Assembly (NCBI GenBank): GCA_010435995.1
Contig: JAAGNR010000022.1
Location: forward strand, 1-64,000
Direction of reading: 5' to 3'
DNA from: Ferrovum sp.
GTDB lineage: Bacteria; Pseudomonadota; Gammaproteobacteria; Burkholderiales; Ferrovaceae
DNA length: 64,000 nt
The number at the start of each line of letters is the position of its first letter. Position 1 is the first letter of the stretch. Below the pieces are notes generated by a model. It did no database searches, was not told the DNA's origin, and saw nothing but the letters and a program-made list of their open reading frames with translations. Below, piece by piece: positions 48,096 through 57,445 of the stretch. Made by a program: the position numbers and the translations under genes.

Positions 48096-49333
48096 TTGGT
48101 GAAAGCTCCTTCCTGACGATGGCGCTCGATGGTTTCAGGAGACCATTGTAGAACTTCCTTCAAGATTTCTTCCGTATGTTCCCCCAGCAACGGAGAACGG
48201 GTAATTTCCACACGATTGTTCGAAAGCTTGATGGGCATCCCCACATTGTGCCAGGAGCCTCGTTCCGGATGATCCAGCGGGACATACATATCACGCAACC
48301 GGACATGCTCATCCTGAGCCAAATCATGAGTACTCATGATGGGACCGCAAGGAACATCCAGTTGATTGAGCAGCGCCATCAATTCCCGTTTGGTATATTG
48401 GGCCGCGAAAGACTCCAACAACTGCCACATCTGACTCTGATTTTTACGCCGTTCGGCTAAGGTAGAAAATCGCGGATCCTGAACCAAGGCATCACCACCG
48501 ATACGACGGGCCAATGCCTCCCACACGACTTCCTGTACCACGACATAAATATAGTCATTTGCACCACCGGGTTTACAGCGAATGGCATTGCCCAGTTGCC
48601 CCCCCCCTGAGTCGTTGCCACTGCGTGGGGCAGCATCACAATCCGCTGTAGATACGGAATATTCTGGCAGGGGGCCTCGTGTCAAGCGCTGGTGATCACG
48701 AAATTTCACGCGACAAAGATTCATCACGGCATCCATCATGGCCACTTCAACGAATTGCCCCCGCCCCGTCCGATGACGGGCTTGTAATGCCGCCAAAATT
48801 CCTATGGCCAAATGCAACCCAGTGCCGGAATCCCCAATTTGGGCTCCAGTCACCAAGGGAGGACCATCATTAAAGCCAGTGGTACTCATGGAGCCCCCCA
48901 TGGCCTGAGCCACATTCTCATAGGCCTTGAATTCCGCATAGGGACCAGTGGAACCGAAGCCCTTGATGGAAGCCATGATAATGCTGGGATTTTTGGCGTG
49001 AATCGATTCCCAGTTGTACCCCAAACGGTCCAGCACGCCCGGTCCAAAGTTTTCCATCACCACATCGCATTCCTGCAACAACCCTTCAAACACTGCTTTC
49101 CCAGCTGCGCTCTTCATATTGACCGTAATGGAGCGCTTATTGCAATTGAGCATGGTGAAATACAGGCTGTCGACCCCGGGCACATCACGCAGTTGCCCGC
49201 GCGTGATATCTCCTGTGGGGGGTTCAAACTTGATGACATCGGCGCCCAGCCAGGCCAACAATTGGGAAGCTGTGGGACCCGCCTGCACATGGGTCATGTC
49301 GAGAATGCGAATACCTGCCAATGCGTTATCCAT
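48092..49333 (-). CDS. frc: Formyl-CoA:oxalate CoA-transferase (family III)
   Basis: 413 aa; LDMTHVQAGPTASQLLAWLGADVIKFEPP, VDSLYFTMLNCNKRSITVNMKS, GAQIGDSGTGLHLAIGILAALQARHRTGRGQ; close to Oxalobacter Frc motifs including catalytic Asp context. Confidence 0.9.
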   Translation of the reverse strand: MDNALAGIRILDMTHVQAGPTASQLLAWLGADVIKFEPPTGDITRGQLRDVPGVDSLYFTMLNCNKRSITVNMKSAAGKAVFEGLLQECDVVMENFGPGVLDRLGYNWESIHAKNPSIIMASIKGFGSTGPYAEFKAYENVAQAMGGSMSTTGFNDGPPLVTGAQIGDSGTGLHLAIGILAALQARHRTGRGQFVEVAMMDAVMNLCRVKFRDHQRLTRGPLPEYSVSTADCDAAPRSGNDSGGGQLGNAIRCKPGGANDYIYVVVQEVVWEALARRIGGDALVQDPRFSTLAERRKNQSQMWQLLESFAAQYTKRELMALLNQLDVPCGPIMSTHDLAQDEHVRLRDMYVPLDHPERGSWHNVGMPIKLSNNRVEITRSPLLGEHTEEILKEVLQWSPETIERHRQEGAFTK

Positions 49334-49356
49334 GGAGTGTTCCGTCGAATTTGAGG

Positions 49357-51042
49357 TTATTTGTACATGGTTTGGTTCATCGTACCGCTGGAATACTTCT
49401 CGCGATCAATGACCACATCCACCAAAGCAGGCTTGCCAGAATCTCGGGCTTGTTCCAACGCCGAACGAATGTCTGCTGGATCGGTGACACGAATTCCGAA
49501 ACCTCCCATGGCTTCGGCGAAACGGTCGAAACGCACATCTTCAAGAACGTTGCCCACATCCCCGCGTTCGGCCCCATATTTACGCGCCTGACCATAGCGA
49601 ATCTGGTTCCATGAAGCATTATTGCCAATCACTCCCACGAAGGGGAGTTTGTTCCGTACCATGGTTTCAAAATCAAACCCCGTCAGACCAAAAGAACCAT
49701 CGCCAAACAACACCACCACATCACGCTCCGGTTGCAATAACTTGGACGCCATGGCAAAACCCGTTCCCACACCCAATGTCCCCAAGGGACCAGGGTCCAT
49801 CCAGCCGCCTGGTTTGTGGGGCCGAACAATGGATCCCGAGAAAGTCACAATGTCCCCTCCATCCCCGATATACACCGTATCCTCCAACAAAAACTCATTG
49901 ATTTCGTGACACAGGCGAATGGGATGAATCGGGTTTGCGTTGGCATCGATGATGGCACGGTTTTTATCCTGTGAACGCGCTTCTTCCCCACGTAAAAGCT
50001 CAAGGAAAGGATCATGGCGCCGTGCCACATCCCCAGCAGAAGCCTCACACAAGGCATTCAGCACCGCCCGGATGTTGCCCACCAAGCCAATATCGAAATC
50101 GCGGTTGTACCCTACATTACGGTAATCCATGTCAAGGATAATGACCGTTGCCTTGGGGTTGAGACGACGTCCATAGCCCATACGGAAATCCAGCGGTGTC
50201 CCTGCCAGAAGAATGACATCCGCCTGGTCAAAGGCCGTCTTGCGCGACGGCATGAAACCGTAAGGATGATTGCGCGGCAATGTACCACGGGCTGCGCCAT
50301 TAACATACACCGGCATATTGAAATGACGGGAAAAACGGTCTATGGCGTCATGAGCGCGACAGGTTCGTGCCTGGGTACCAAATAACGCCACGGGACGCTC
50401 TGCCTTGGCTAAGGCTTCTGCCGCACGAGCAATTTCATTGGGATCCCCAATGAACTCGCCTTTGACGCGATAGTTCTTCGGAATACGCACCTTGGCCACA
50501 TCCACCCGCGCATCCAGAACATCATGGGGGATTTCCAGGTATCCCGGCCCTGGAGCGCCGTGAAACATTTCACGGATGGATTGTCCCATCATTTCAGCGC
50601 AGCGTTCCGTCGTCATTACCGTGGAAGAAAACTTGCTGATGGGGGCCATCATGGCCACATGGGGCAGATCCTGCAGTGCGCCCATGCGGTATTGTTTCAA
50701 GGGCCCGCCCCCCCCAATCAGGAGCATAGGGCTTTCGGCACGAAATGCATTGGCCACTCCGGTCACAGCATCGGTGGTTCCGGGTCCGGCCGTCACTACC
50801 GCACAACCCACCCCACCCGTGATCCGAGCAGCGGCATCAGCGGCATGGGCAGCTACCTGTTCGTGACGCACATCAACAATGCGAATGCCTTCATCCAAAC
50901 AACCGTTGTAAATGTCGATGATATGACCGCCGGAGATGGTGAAAATATGCTGTACCCCTTCCTGCTTCAGCATCTTGGCAACGATCTGCCCGCCACTCAA
51001 GGTTGGAGCATTTTCGGGGGTTGCAGCAGGACTTGTCTCCAT
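49357..51042 (-). CDS. TPP-dependent enzyme, oxalyl-CoA decarboxylase/2-hydroxyacyl-CoA lyase-like
   Basis: 561 aa; VRHEQVAAHAADAAARITGGVGCAVVTAGPGTTD, VVLFGDGSFGLTGFDFETMVRNKLPFVGVIGNNASWNQ (GDG...N TPP motif). Confidence 0.85.
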   Translation of the reverse strand: METSPAATPENAPTLSGGQIVAKMLKQEGVQHIFTISGGHIIDIYNGCLDEGIRIVDVRHEQVAAHAADAAARITGGVGCAVVTAGPGTTDAVTGVANAFRAESPMLLIGGGGPLKQYRMGALQDLPHVAMMAPISKFSSTVMTTERCAEMMGQSIREMFHGAPGPGYLEIPHDVLDARVDVAKVRIPKNYRVKGEFIGDPNEIARAAEALAKAERPVALFGTQARTCRAHDAIDRFSRHFNMPVYVNGAARGTLPRNHPYGFMPSRKTAFDQADVILLAGTPLDFRMGYGRRLNPKATVIILDMDYRNVGYNRDFDIGLVGNIRAVLNALCEASAGDVARRHDPFLELLRGEEARSQDKNRAIIDANANPIHPIRLCHEINEFLLEDTVYIGDGGDIVTFSGSIVRPHKPGGWMDPGPLGTLGVGTGFAMASKLLQPERDVVVLFGDGSFGLTGFDFETMVRNKLPFVGVIGNNASWNQIRYGQARKYGAERGDVGNVLEDVRFDRFAEAMGGFGIRVTDPADIRSALEQARDSGKPALVDVVIDREKYSSGTMNQTMYK

Positions 51043-51135
51043 GGGGAATCTCCATCAGGTTATGCCCCCCATAATGGGAGCTGAAATAAAGTACGAAAAG
51101 GGTAAATTATAGCCAACCCGTGATCTTTTGTCCGA

Positions 51136-52020
51136 TCAGGCAGCGCCCGCCCCTTCATTGAGCGCTTTCAGAGCCAACCATAACGCACTGTGATCCAGTT
51201 CCGCCCCCCCTCCCTGCTCGACAAAATTACGGTAAAGTTGTGCCACCACGGAAGTCAAAGGCAACGCTATGCCATCTTCCCGCGCTGCCGTCAAAGCGCT
51301 GTCCAGGTCTTTGAGTTGGGTCCTGCAATGGGCTCCGGGGGTAAAATCTCCGCGCACCATGCGCTCTCCATGGAGTTCCAGAATGCGGCTTTCCGCAAAT
51401 CCTCCGCGAATCGCCGCCCGTACTGCAGATGGGTCTGCCCCCCCCGCCTCTGCCAGAATCAGTGCCTCTGCCACTGCTCCAATGGTCACTCCGACGATCA
51501 TCTGATTCGCCAGTTTGGTCAATGCCCCCGTTCCCGCCGGTCCCACTCGAGTCGCACGACCCAGCACCGCGAACAGGGGCCGAGCGCGCTCAAAAGATGT
51601 CATCTCCCCGCCCACCATGATGGCCAGGGTGCCGTCATGAGCCCCAACCACCCCACCGGACACGGGCGCATCCAGCGCTTCTATGCCCCGCACACTCAAT
51701 CGTTGAGCATGCTCCCGTGCCGTATCTGGCGGAATGGAACTCATATCAATCCATAAAGCTCCTGGACATAGTGCCTGCTCAACCCTTCCCTGAACCAGAA
51801 CTTCCGTCACCGCTGGCCCGTTCGCCAATAGCGCAATCACCCCTTCTGCATCAGCCACTGCCTCAGCCGCACTGGAACACGCCCGCGCCCCCAAATCCAC
51901 CAACGGTTGAGCCTTGGCTCCCGTCCGATTCCACACAGCCAAGGAATATCCCGCCGCCAACAAGCGCTGACCCACGGGAATGCCCATCAAGCCCGTTCCC
52001 AGCAAGGCGATGCGTTTCAT
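51136..52020 (-). CDS. NAD(P)-dependent beta-hydroxyacid dehydrogenase (HIBADH/glyoxylate/tartronate-semialdehyde reductase family)
   Basis: 294 aa; MKRIALLGTGLMGIPVGQRLLAAGYSLAVWNRT, DAPVSGGVVGAHDGTLAIMVGG, KLANQMIVG. Confidence 0.9.
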   Translation of the reverse strand: MKRIALLGTGLMGIPVGQRLLAAGYSLAVWNRTGAKAQPLVDLGARACSSAAEAVADAEGVIALLANGPAVTEVLVQGRVEQALCPGALWIDMSSIPPDTAREHAQRLSVRGIEALDAPVSGGVVGAHDGTLAIMVGGEMTSFERARPLFAVLGRATRVGPAGTGALTKLANQMIVGVTIGAVAEALILAEAGGADPSAVRAAIRGGFAESRILELHGERMVRGDFTPGAHCRTQLKDLDSALTAAREDGIALPLTSVVAQLYRNFVEQGGGAELDHSALWLALKALNEGAGAA

Positions 52021-52823
52021 ATTCCATCTCCTGATATTTTTTCTACTCGAACATGTTCTTGACGCTGACGCTCAAAAAGCACGACGGAGCCCGCCACAGC
52101 GGCATTCAAAGACTCCACCCCAGAAGCCATGGGAATATGAATTCGTTGATGCAAATGCTGGCTTACGGAGGCTGGTAGTCCCGCGCCTTCGTTACCCACG
52201 ATCAGCGCTACGGTCCCTGTCAGGTCGAGCCGATCATAACGCTGGGAGAGCTCCCTATCCATTCCGAGTATCTGCCCCTGATACTGGGGCAACCAGCTTT
52301 CCAACACCACGCTTTCATGAATCCGCAAATGAAAGTGTGCGCCCATGGCCGCCCGTAATACTTTAGGAGCCCAGGCTTGGGCCGATCCTACGGCCAAAAC
52401 CACATGTTCCATTCCTGCGGCTCTGGCAGAACGAAATAAGGTTCCGACATTTCCCGGGTCTTGCAATCCAGCCAGCACCAGACAAGGCTCGCAATCCGGC
52501 AGACTGCTGGCAGGTTCAGGCCAATCAATCAATGCTACAACCCCTACGGAGGCTTGTATGGATGAGATTTTCTCAAACAGTGCGTCCGCCACTCTCAGTG
52601 GCTTTGGCCACGCGAAGGGTGGATGAAGTGCGCAAACTTCCGGATGGTAGCAAGCTGATTCTGCCATCAACCACCCTTTGGGAACCCCGCCCTGGGCCAA
52701 ATAGACCTGTAACAAATGAATTCCCTCCAGCACCGTCATGCGTTCACGCCGGCGTTGGTGAGCGGACTCCCTCAGATGAGCCCAATGCCGCAGCACTGGG
52801 TGACTGGCAACGACAGAGCTCAT
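52017..52823 (-). CDS. TrmH/SpoU-family RNA methyltransferase
   Basis: VLAGLQDPGNVGTLFRSARAAGMEHVVLA, VALIVGNEGAGLPASV, IPMASGVESLNAAVAGSVVLFE; ATGA overlap with rnhB. Confidence 0.93.
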   Translation of the reverse strand: MSSVVASHPVLRHWAHLRESAHQRRRERMTVLEGIHLLQVYLAQGGVPKGWLMAESACYHPEVCALHPPFAWPKPLRVADALFEKISSIQASVGVVALIDWPEPASSLPDCEPCLVLAGLQDPGNVGTLFRSARAAGMEHVVLAVGSAQAWAPKVLRAAMGAHFHLRIHESVVLESWLPQYQGQILGMDRELSQRYDRLDLTGTVALIVGNEGAGLPASVSQHLHQRIHIPMASGVESLNAAVAGSVVLFERQRQEHVRVEKISGDGI

Positions 52824-53440
52824 GATTGACTCAACAACCATTGGCGCAACGGAGCAAAACTGCGTCGGTGATGGGGACAAGGACCATAGCGGTGCAACCG
52901 CTCCAAATGCTCCGGACTCCCATACCCTTTATGGCGTTCAAACCCATATTCCGGATAACGTTGTGCCAATTGTCTTAGGGTGGCATCCCGCGCTGTTTTG
53001 GCCAGAATTGAGGCCGCTGAGATGGCTTTGACGCGTTGATCCCCCTGGATCACTGCCCGTGTCGGCAGGTCAATAGCTGGAGCGTGAAGACCGTCTACCC
53101 AGACTTCCGCAGGCCGAATGGACAACCCGTCAAGCGCCCGTTTCATGGCCAACAGCGTAGCCTGCAAAATATTCAGGCGATCAATTTCCTCCACGCTGGC
53201 TTCCCCCAGAGACCAGGACAACGCCCGCTCTCGTACCGCTTGCGCCAGAACTTCACGCCGTTCCGGCGTCAACGTTTTAGAATCCCTGACTTCGTCCAAT
53301 CCATCACCCGGACGCAAAATCACCGCCGCTGCCACCACCGGTCCTGCCAATGGGCCCCGTCCAGCCTCATCCACCCCACAAGCCCCGACAGGAAATTCTG
53401 GCAGAGGATGCCCCGCGCGAAATAGCAAATCAGGCTTCAT
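52820..53440 (-). CDS. rnhB: Ribonuclease HII
   Basis: GVDEAGRGPLAGPVVAAAVIL, KGYGSPEHLERLHRYGPCPHHRRSFAP; start at MKPDLLF. Confidence 0.95.
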   Translation of the reverse strand: MKPDLLFRAGHPLPEFPVGACGVDEAGRGPLAGPVVAAAVILRPGDGLDEVRDSKTLTPERREVLAQAVRERALSWSLGEASVEEIDRLNILQATLLAMKRALDGLSIRPAEVWVDGLHAPAIDLPTRAVIQGDQRVKAISAASILAKTARDATLRQLAQRYPEYGFERHKGYGSPEHLERLHRYGPCPHHRRSFAPLRQWLLSQS

Positions 53441-54569
53441 GGGCCAGTACCCGCTCAACCCCCTGTACGATGGCTGCTGTGGTATCTGCACCGAGAGCCT
53501 GTCGAATCTTTCCGTAGGCTTGGCGCATGGCGTCCCGTGCGGTCTCATCTTGCAAGAGAAGGGCCAACTCTGTGGCCAAACGATCTGACGTAGCCTGTTC
53601 CTGCAAAATTTCAGGTACCACCTCGCGCCCCAAAATAATATTGGGCAACCCGACAAAGCGCGATACCACCTTGCGTCGAACCATCCACGCCGTCAAGCCT
53701 GACAATCGATAAGTCAGCACCTGAGGGCATTCCAGCAATGCCGCTTCGAGAGTCGCCGTGCCCGAAGCGACCAGAGCAACATCGGCCGCAGCCAGCAGGC
53801 GTGTGGCATCCTCTTCCAGAATGACCAACGGTAATTTCGTATAGCCCCCCTGAGTCAGAATGCGCCGAAAAACCGTTCGCGTCACCGCATTGATCAGAGG
53901 TACCGCAAATCGCAGATCGGGGAAACGTTGATGCAATTGCAATGCCGTTTCAAGAAATAGGCGTCCATGATATTCCAGCTCGGATACTCGACTGCCTGGT
54001 AACAAAGCCACCCAACGCCCAGTAAAGGTGGGATCCAATCCCTGACGTGCCAGAAAGCGATCGGGAATAGCCAACTGTTGTACCAGCGGATGCCCGATAT
54101 AGGTCAAAGGGATACCGGCTTGATCAAACAGCGGCTTTTCAAAAGGAAAAATGGACAATACCCCAGTCACTGCCTCACGAATTTTCGGAAGCCGACCAGC
54201 GCGCCAGGCCCAAACGGTAGGAGCCACCATTTGTAGCGTGGGAATTCCCGCCCGTTTCAAATCGCGTTCTAATCCCAAATTGAAATCTGGAGCATCGATC
54301 CCGATAAAGAGATCTGGGGGATGGGCTAGGAAGTGGCGTCTCAGTTGAGCACGAATACTCAACAGTCGTGGCAAAGATCGCAGTACTTCCCAATAACCCC
54401 GCACGGCCAAATGTTCCATAGGAAATAATGAACGGGCATGTAGTGCTTGCATCCGCGGTCCGGCAATTCCCTCAAAAGAAGCTTCTGGATAACGGGAACG
54501 CACCGCCCGAATGAGCGCTTCGCCTAATAGGTCACCGGAAGCTTCGCCCGCCACCACCCCCACACGCAT
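53430..54569 (-). CDS. lpxB: Lipid-A-disaccharide synthase
   Basis: MRVGVVAGEASGDLLGEALI, IGIDAPDFNLGLERDLK, LPGSRVSELEYH, SGTATLEAAL. Confidence 0.95.
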   Translation of the reverse strand: MRVGVVAGEASGDLLGEALIRAVRSRYPEASFEGIAGPRMQALHARSLFPMEHLAVRGYWEVLRSLPRLLSIRAQLRRHFLAHPPDLFIGIDAPDFNLGLERDLKRAGIPTLQMVAPTVWAWRAGRLPKIREAVTGVLSIFPFEKPLFDQAGIPLTYIGHPLVQQLAIPDRFLARQGLDPTFTGRWVALLPGSRVSELEYHGRLFLETALQLHQRFPDLRFAVPLINAVTRTVFRRILTQGGYTKLPLVILEEDATRLLAAADVALVASGTATLEAALLECPQVLTYRLSGLTAWMVRRKVVSRFVGLPNIILGREVVPEILQEQATSDRLATELALLLQDETARDAMRQAYGKIRQALGADTTAAIVQGVERVLAHEA

Positions 54570-54570
54570 A

Positions 54571-55368
54571 TCAGCGGAGGATTCCGCGGGCAGTTTGTTG
54601 CAGAAAGTCACGGAAAGGCTCAACACAGGGATTGTCTTGGGCCAACGTTCCGATTTCCTGTTGCGCTTGCTCCAGTGACAAACCCGATCGATACAGTTTC
54701 CGATAGGCTTGTTTCAGGCTGGCCAGTTGCTCCGCTGAAAATCCACGCCGTTTCAACCCTTCCGCATTGATTCCGTGAGGCGATGCCGGATTCCCTGCTA
54801 CCAACAAATAGGGCGGGACGTCTTGGGTAATCACCGCCGAAATCCCGATAAAACTATGGGCACCGATGCGCACGAACTGGTGTACGCCAACGAATCCCCC
54901 TAAAGTCACCCAATCGCCCAAATGCACATGCCCAGCCAAGGTAGCATGATTGGCCAGGGTGGTATGATTCCCCACTTGGCAATCATGCGCCAAGTGAACA
55001 TAAGCCATGATCCAGTTATGGTTGCCCAGACGGGTGACCCCCGCATCATCATCGGTCCCCAGATTCAGGGTACAAAACTCCCGAATGGTATTGTCATCGC
55101 CGATTTCCAGCGCCGAGTCCTCCCCACGATATTTCTTGTCTTGAGGGTCTCCTCCCAAAGCACAGTAGGAATAGATACGATTGCGTTGCCCAATGGTGGT
55201 ACGACCACTGATTCGCACATAATCCTGGATGACACTACCAGATCCAATGCTCACCTGCGGTCCAATTATGCTATACGCGCCTATGCACACATCCGCAGCC
55301 ACGCATGCTTCAGGATGGATAATTGCCGTAGGGTGATGCCGCAAGACTGGTGTCTCTTCCTTCGTCAT
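54571..55368 (-). CDS. lpxA: UDP-N-acetylglucosamine acyltransferase
   Basis: 265 aa; hexapeptide repeats IHPEACVAADVCIGAYSIIGPQVSIG, NHNWIMAYVHLAHDCQVGNHTTLANHATLAGHVHLG. Confidence 0.96.
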   Translation of the reverse strand: MTKEETPVLRHHPTAIIHPEACVAADVCIGAYSIIGPQVSIGSGSVIQDYVRISGRTTIGQRNRIYSYCALGGDPQDKKYRGEDSALEIGDDNTIREFCTLNLGTDDDAGVTRLGNHNWIMAYVHLAHDCQVGNHTTLANHATLAGHVHLGDWVTLGGFVGVHQFVRIGAHSFIGISAVITQDVPPYLLVAGNPASPHGINAEGLKRRGFSAEQLASLKQAYRKLYRSGLSLEQAQQEIGTLAQDNPCVEPFRDFLQQTARGILR

Positions 55369-55379
55369 TGCCGCCCCGC

Positions 55380-55835
55380 TCAGCCGGCTTCAGCAAGATT
55401 TTTCTCGGCACACATCAGTTTGGCCTCAGCGGCCAACCGATCATCCACCATTGCCTTGGCTGAGAACTTCCATATTTTGTAGGAGTGACGCAATAGTTGA
55501 ACCTCTAGACGCAACTGATCTCCTGGGAAAACCGGATTGCGAAAACGTGCCTCATCGATCCCTACAAAATAAGTCACGATCTTGCCGTCAGGTTTGATGT
55601 TTTCCGTTTTGAAACTGAGCAGCGCTGCCGCCTGTGCCAAAGCCTCAATGATCAAAACTCCCGGCATCACAGGGTGATGAGGAAAATGTCCCTGAAAAAA
55701 TTCTTCATTGCGACTGACGTTTTTGAGAGCCACGATGGATTTTCCTGGAGTCACTTCGAGAACTCTATCCACCATCAGGAATGGATAACGGTGTGGCAAA
55801 TAATCCATGATTTCATTGATATCCATCCCGCTCAT
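55380..55835 (-). CDS. fabZ: 3-hydroxyacyl-ACP dehydratase FabZ
   Basis: 151 aa; [39 protein letters not shown]. Confidence 0.97.
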   Translation of the reverse strand: MSGMDINEIMDYLPHRYPFLMVDRVLEVTPGKSIVALKNVSRNEEFFQGHFPHHPVMPGVLIIEALAQAAALLSFKTENIKPDGKIVTYFVGIDEARFRNPVFPGDQLRLEVQLLRHSYKIWKFSAKAMVDDRLAAEAKLMCAEKNLAEAG

Positions 55836-55838
55836 ATG

Positions 55839-56900
55839 CTAACTCCTTCCGCTGACTGCGCTGTGTGATTCATCATTTTCCAGTTTGTTTTCCAGTGACT
55901 TGATTCTGTTTATCCACTCAGAAAGACCGCGTAGGTGGGCCAGAGTCTGCAGCCATTCACGGTGCGGTTGACTGGGTATGGACGACGTGTAAACTCCAGG
56001 AGTCGGTATGGATTTGGTAATCAGAGAAAACCCCGACACCGTAACCCGATCGCCAATTTCCACATGCCCTACCATTCCCACTCCACCACCAATCCGGCAG
56101 TGACGACCGATTCGGGTACTTCCTGAAATTCCTGTGCAACCGGCAATGACCGTATGGGCACCGATACGACAATTATGGGCAATCTGGATCAAATTATCCA
56201 ACTTGACCCCATCCTCGATAATCGTATCGTCAATCGCCCCACGGTCAATCGTGGTGTTGGCGCCTATTTCTACGTCCTTACCAATGATAACCCGGCCGAC
56301 TTGGGGAATCTTTAACCACCCCTCGCCCTGGGGTGCCATGCCAAAACCATCTGCACCAATCACACAACCAGAATGAATAATGGTATTGGCCCCAATCTGA
56401 CAGCCCGAATAGATGGTCACCCGGGGATGCAGAAACGCTCCTTTTTCCAAACTTACTCGAGCCCCGACAAAGGAACCTGCCCCCACCGTTACTTCATCGC
56501 CAATTTGGGCGCCGTCCTCAACCACCACATGGGGGCCAATGCTCGCCCGTAGGGAAACCTGCGCCCCCGGATGAATGACTGCCGTTGGATGAATCTCGGG
56601 CAATGGCCGCGGAAGAGGAAACAGGTGCTGCGCCACCTGCGCATAACAGGCATAAGGATTGGCAGAAAGCAGACAGGGTAAAGAGGTTCCTCGATGTTCA
56701 GCGGGGCTGAGTATCACCGCTGACGCCCGAGTGGTCGACAATTGGTCGCGATATAAGGGATTGGTCAAAAAAGTCACATCCCCAGACTCTGCGCCCTGCA
56801 AAGTCCCCACCCCCTCGATGAGAAGGTTAGCAGGGCCTGCCAATTCAGCACCGGAAATATGAGCCAACTCGCCCAGCGTAAATGGATTGACGGCGCGCAT
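55839..56900 (-). CDS. lpxD: UDP-3-O-acylglucosamine N-acyltransferase
   Basis: 353 aa; hexapeptide repeats, [41 protein letters not shown]. Confidence 0.96.
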   Translation of the reverse strand: MRAVNPFTLGELAHISGAELAGPANLLIEGVGTLQGAESGDVTFLTNPLYRDQLSTTRASAVILSPAEHRGTSLPCLLSANPYACYAQVAQHLFPLPRPLPEIHPTAVIHPGAQVSLRASIGPHVVVEDGAQIGDEVTVGAGSFVGARVSLEKGAFLHPRVTIYSGCQIGANTIIHSGCVIGADGFGMAPQGEGWLKIPQVGRVIIGKDVEIGANTTIDRGAIDDTIIEDGVKLDNLIQIAHNCRIGAHTVIAGCTGISGSTRIGRHCRIGGGVGMVGHVEIGDRVTVSGFSLITKSIPTPGVYTSSIPSQPHREWLQTLAHLRGLSEWINRIKSLENKLENDESHSAVSGRS

Positions 56901-56924
56901 GGAGCCTACGACCCTTTGGCGAAC

Positions 56925-57440
56925 TTACTTACTGCTGGCATCCAGCGCTTTGAGCACCTTGTCGGTGATATCGATACGAGGGCCAGCATAAATGGCATCG
57001 GTCAAAATCAGATCATACTTTTCGGATTCGGCAATCTCTTTGATCGTCTTGTTGGCGCGCTCTTGAATCGATGCGAATTCCTCATTACGACGGGTATTCA
57101 GATCTTCCCGGAATTCACGCTGCATCCGCTGAAAATCGCGGTTGAGATTCGCCAGATCGCGTTCCTTGCGGCTCCGATCCGCCTCGCTCAAGGTCATCCC
57201 ATTCTTATCCAGATCAGCCTGCTCCTCCTGCATTTGCTTCCCCACTTTCTGTAGGTCTACCTGGCGCTTGTCAAACTCTTTTTCCAGCTTCTTGGTCGCC
57301 ATCTGTGCAGGAGCTGCCTCACGAAAAATTCGTTCAATATTGATCCAACCTACTTTGAGTTCGGTCGCTACAGCCGTAGAGGTCATCCATACCAAGGCAG
57401 TCAAAAGTGAGAAGTATTTAGCAGTTTTGATCATGGTCAT
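56925..57440 (-). CDS. skp: OmpH/Skp family periplasmic chaperone
   Basis: 171 aa; signal peptide, KVGWINIERIFREAAPAQ, coiled-coil; between bamA and lpxD. Confidence 0.93.
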   Translation of the reverse strand: MTMIKTAKYFSLLTALVWMTSTAVATELKVGWINIERIFREAAPAQMATKKLEKEFDKRQVDLQKVGKQMQEEQADLDKNGMTLSEADRSRKERDLANLNRDFQRMQREFREDLNTRRNEEFASIQERANKTIKEIAESEKYDLILTDAIYAGPRIDITDKVLKALDASSK

Positions 57441-57445
57441 ATCTC

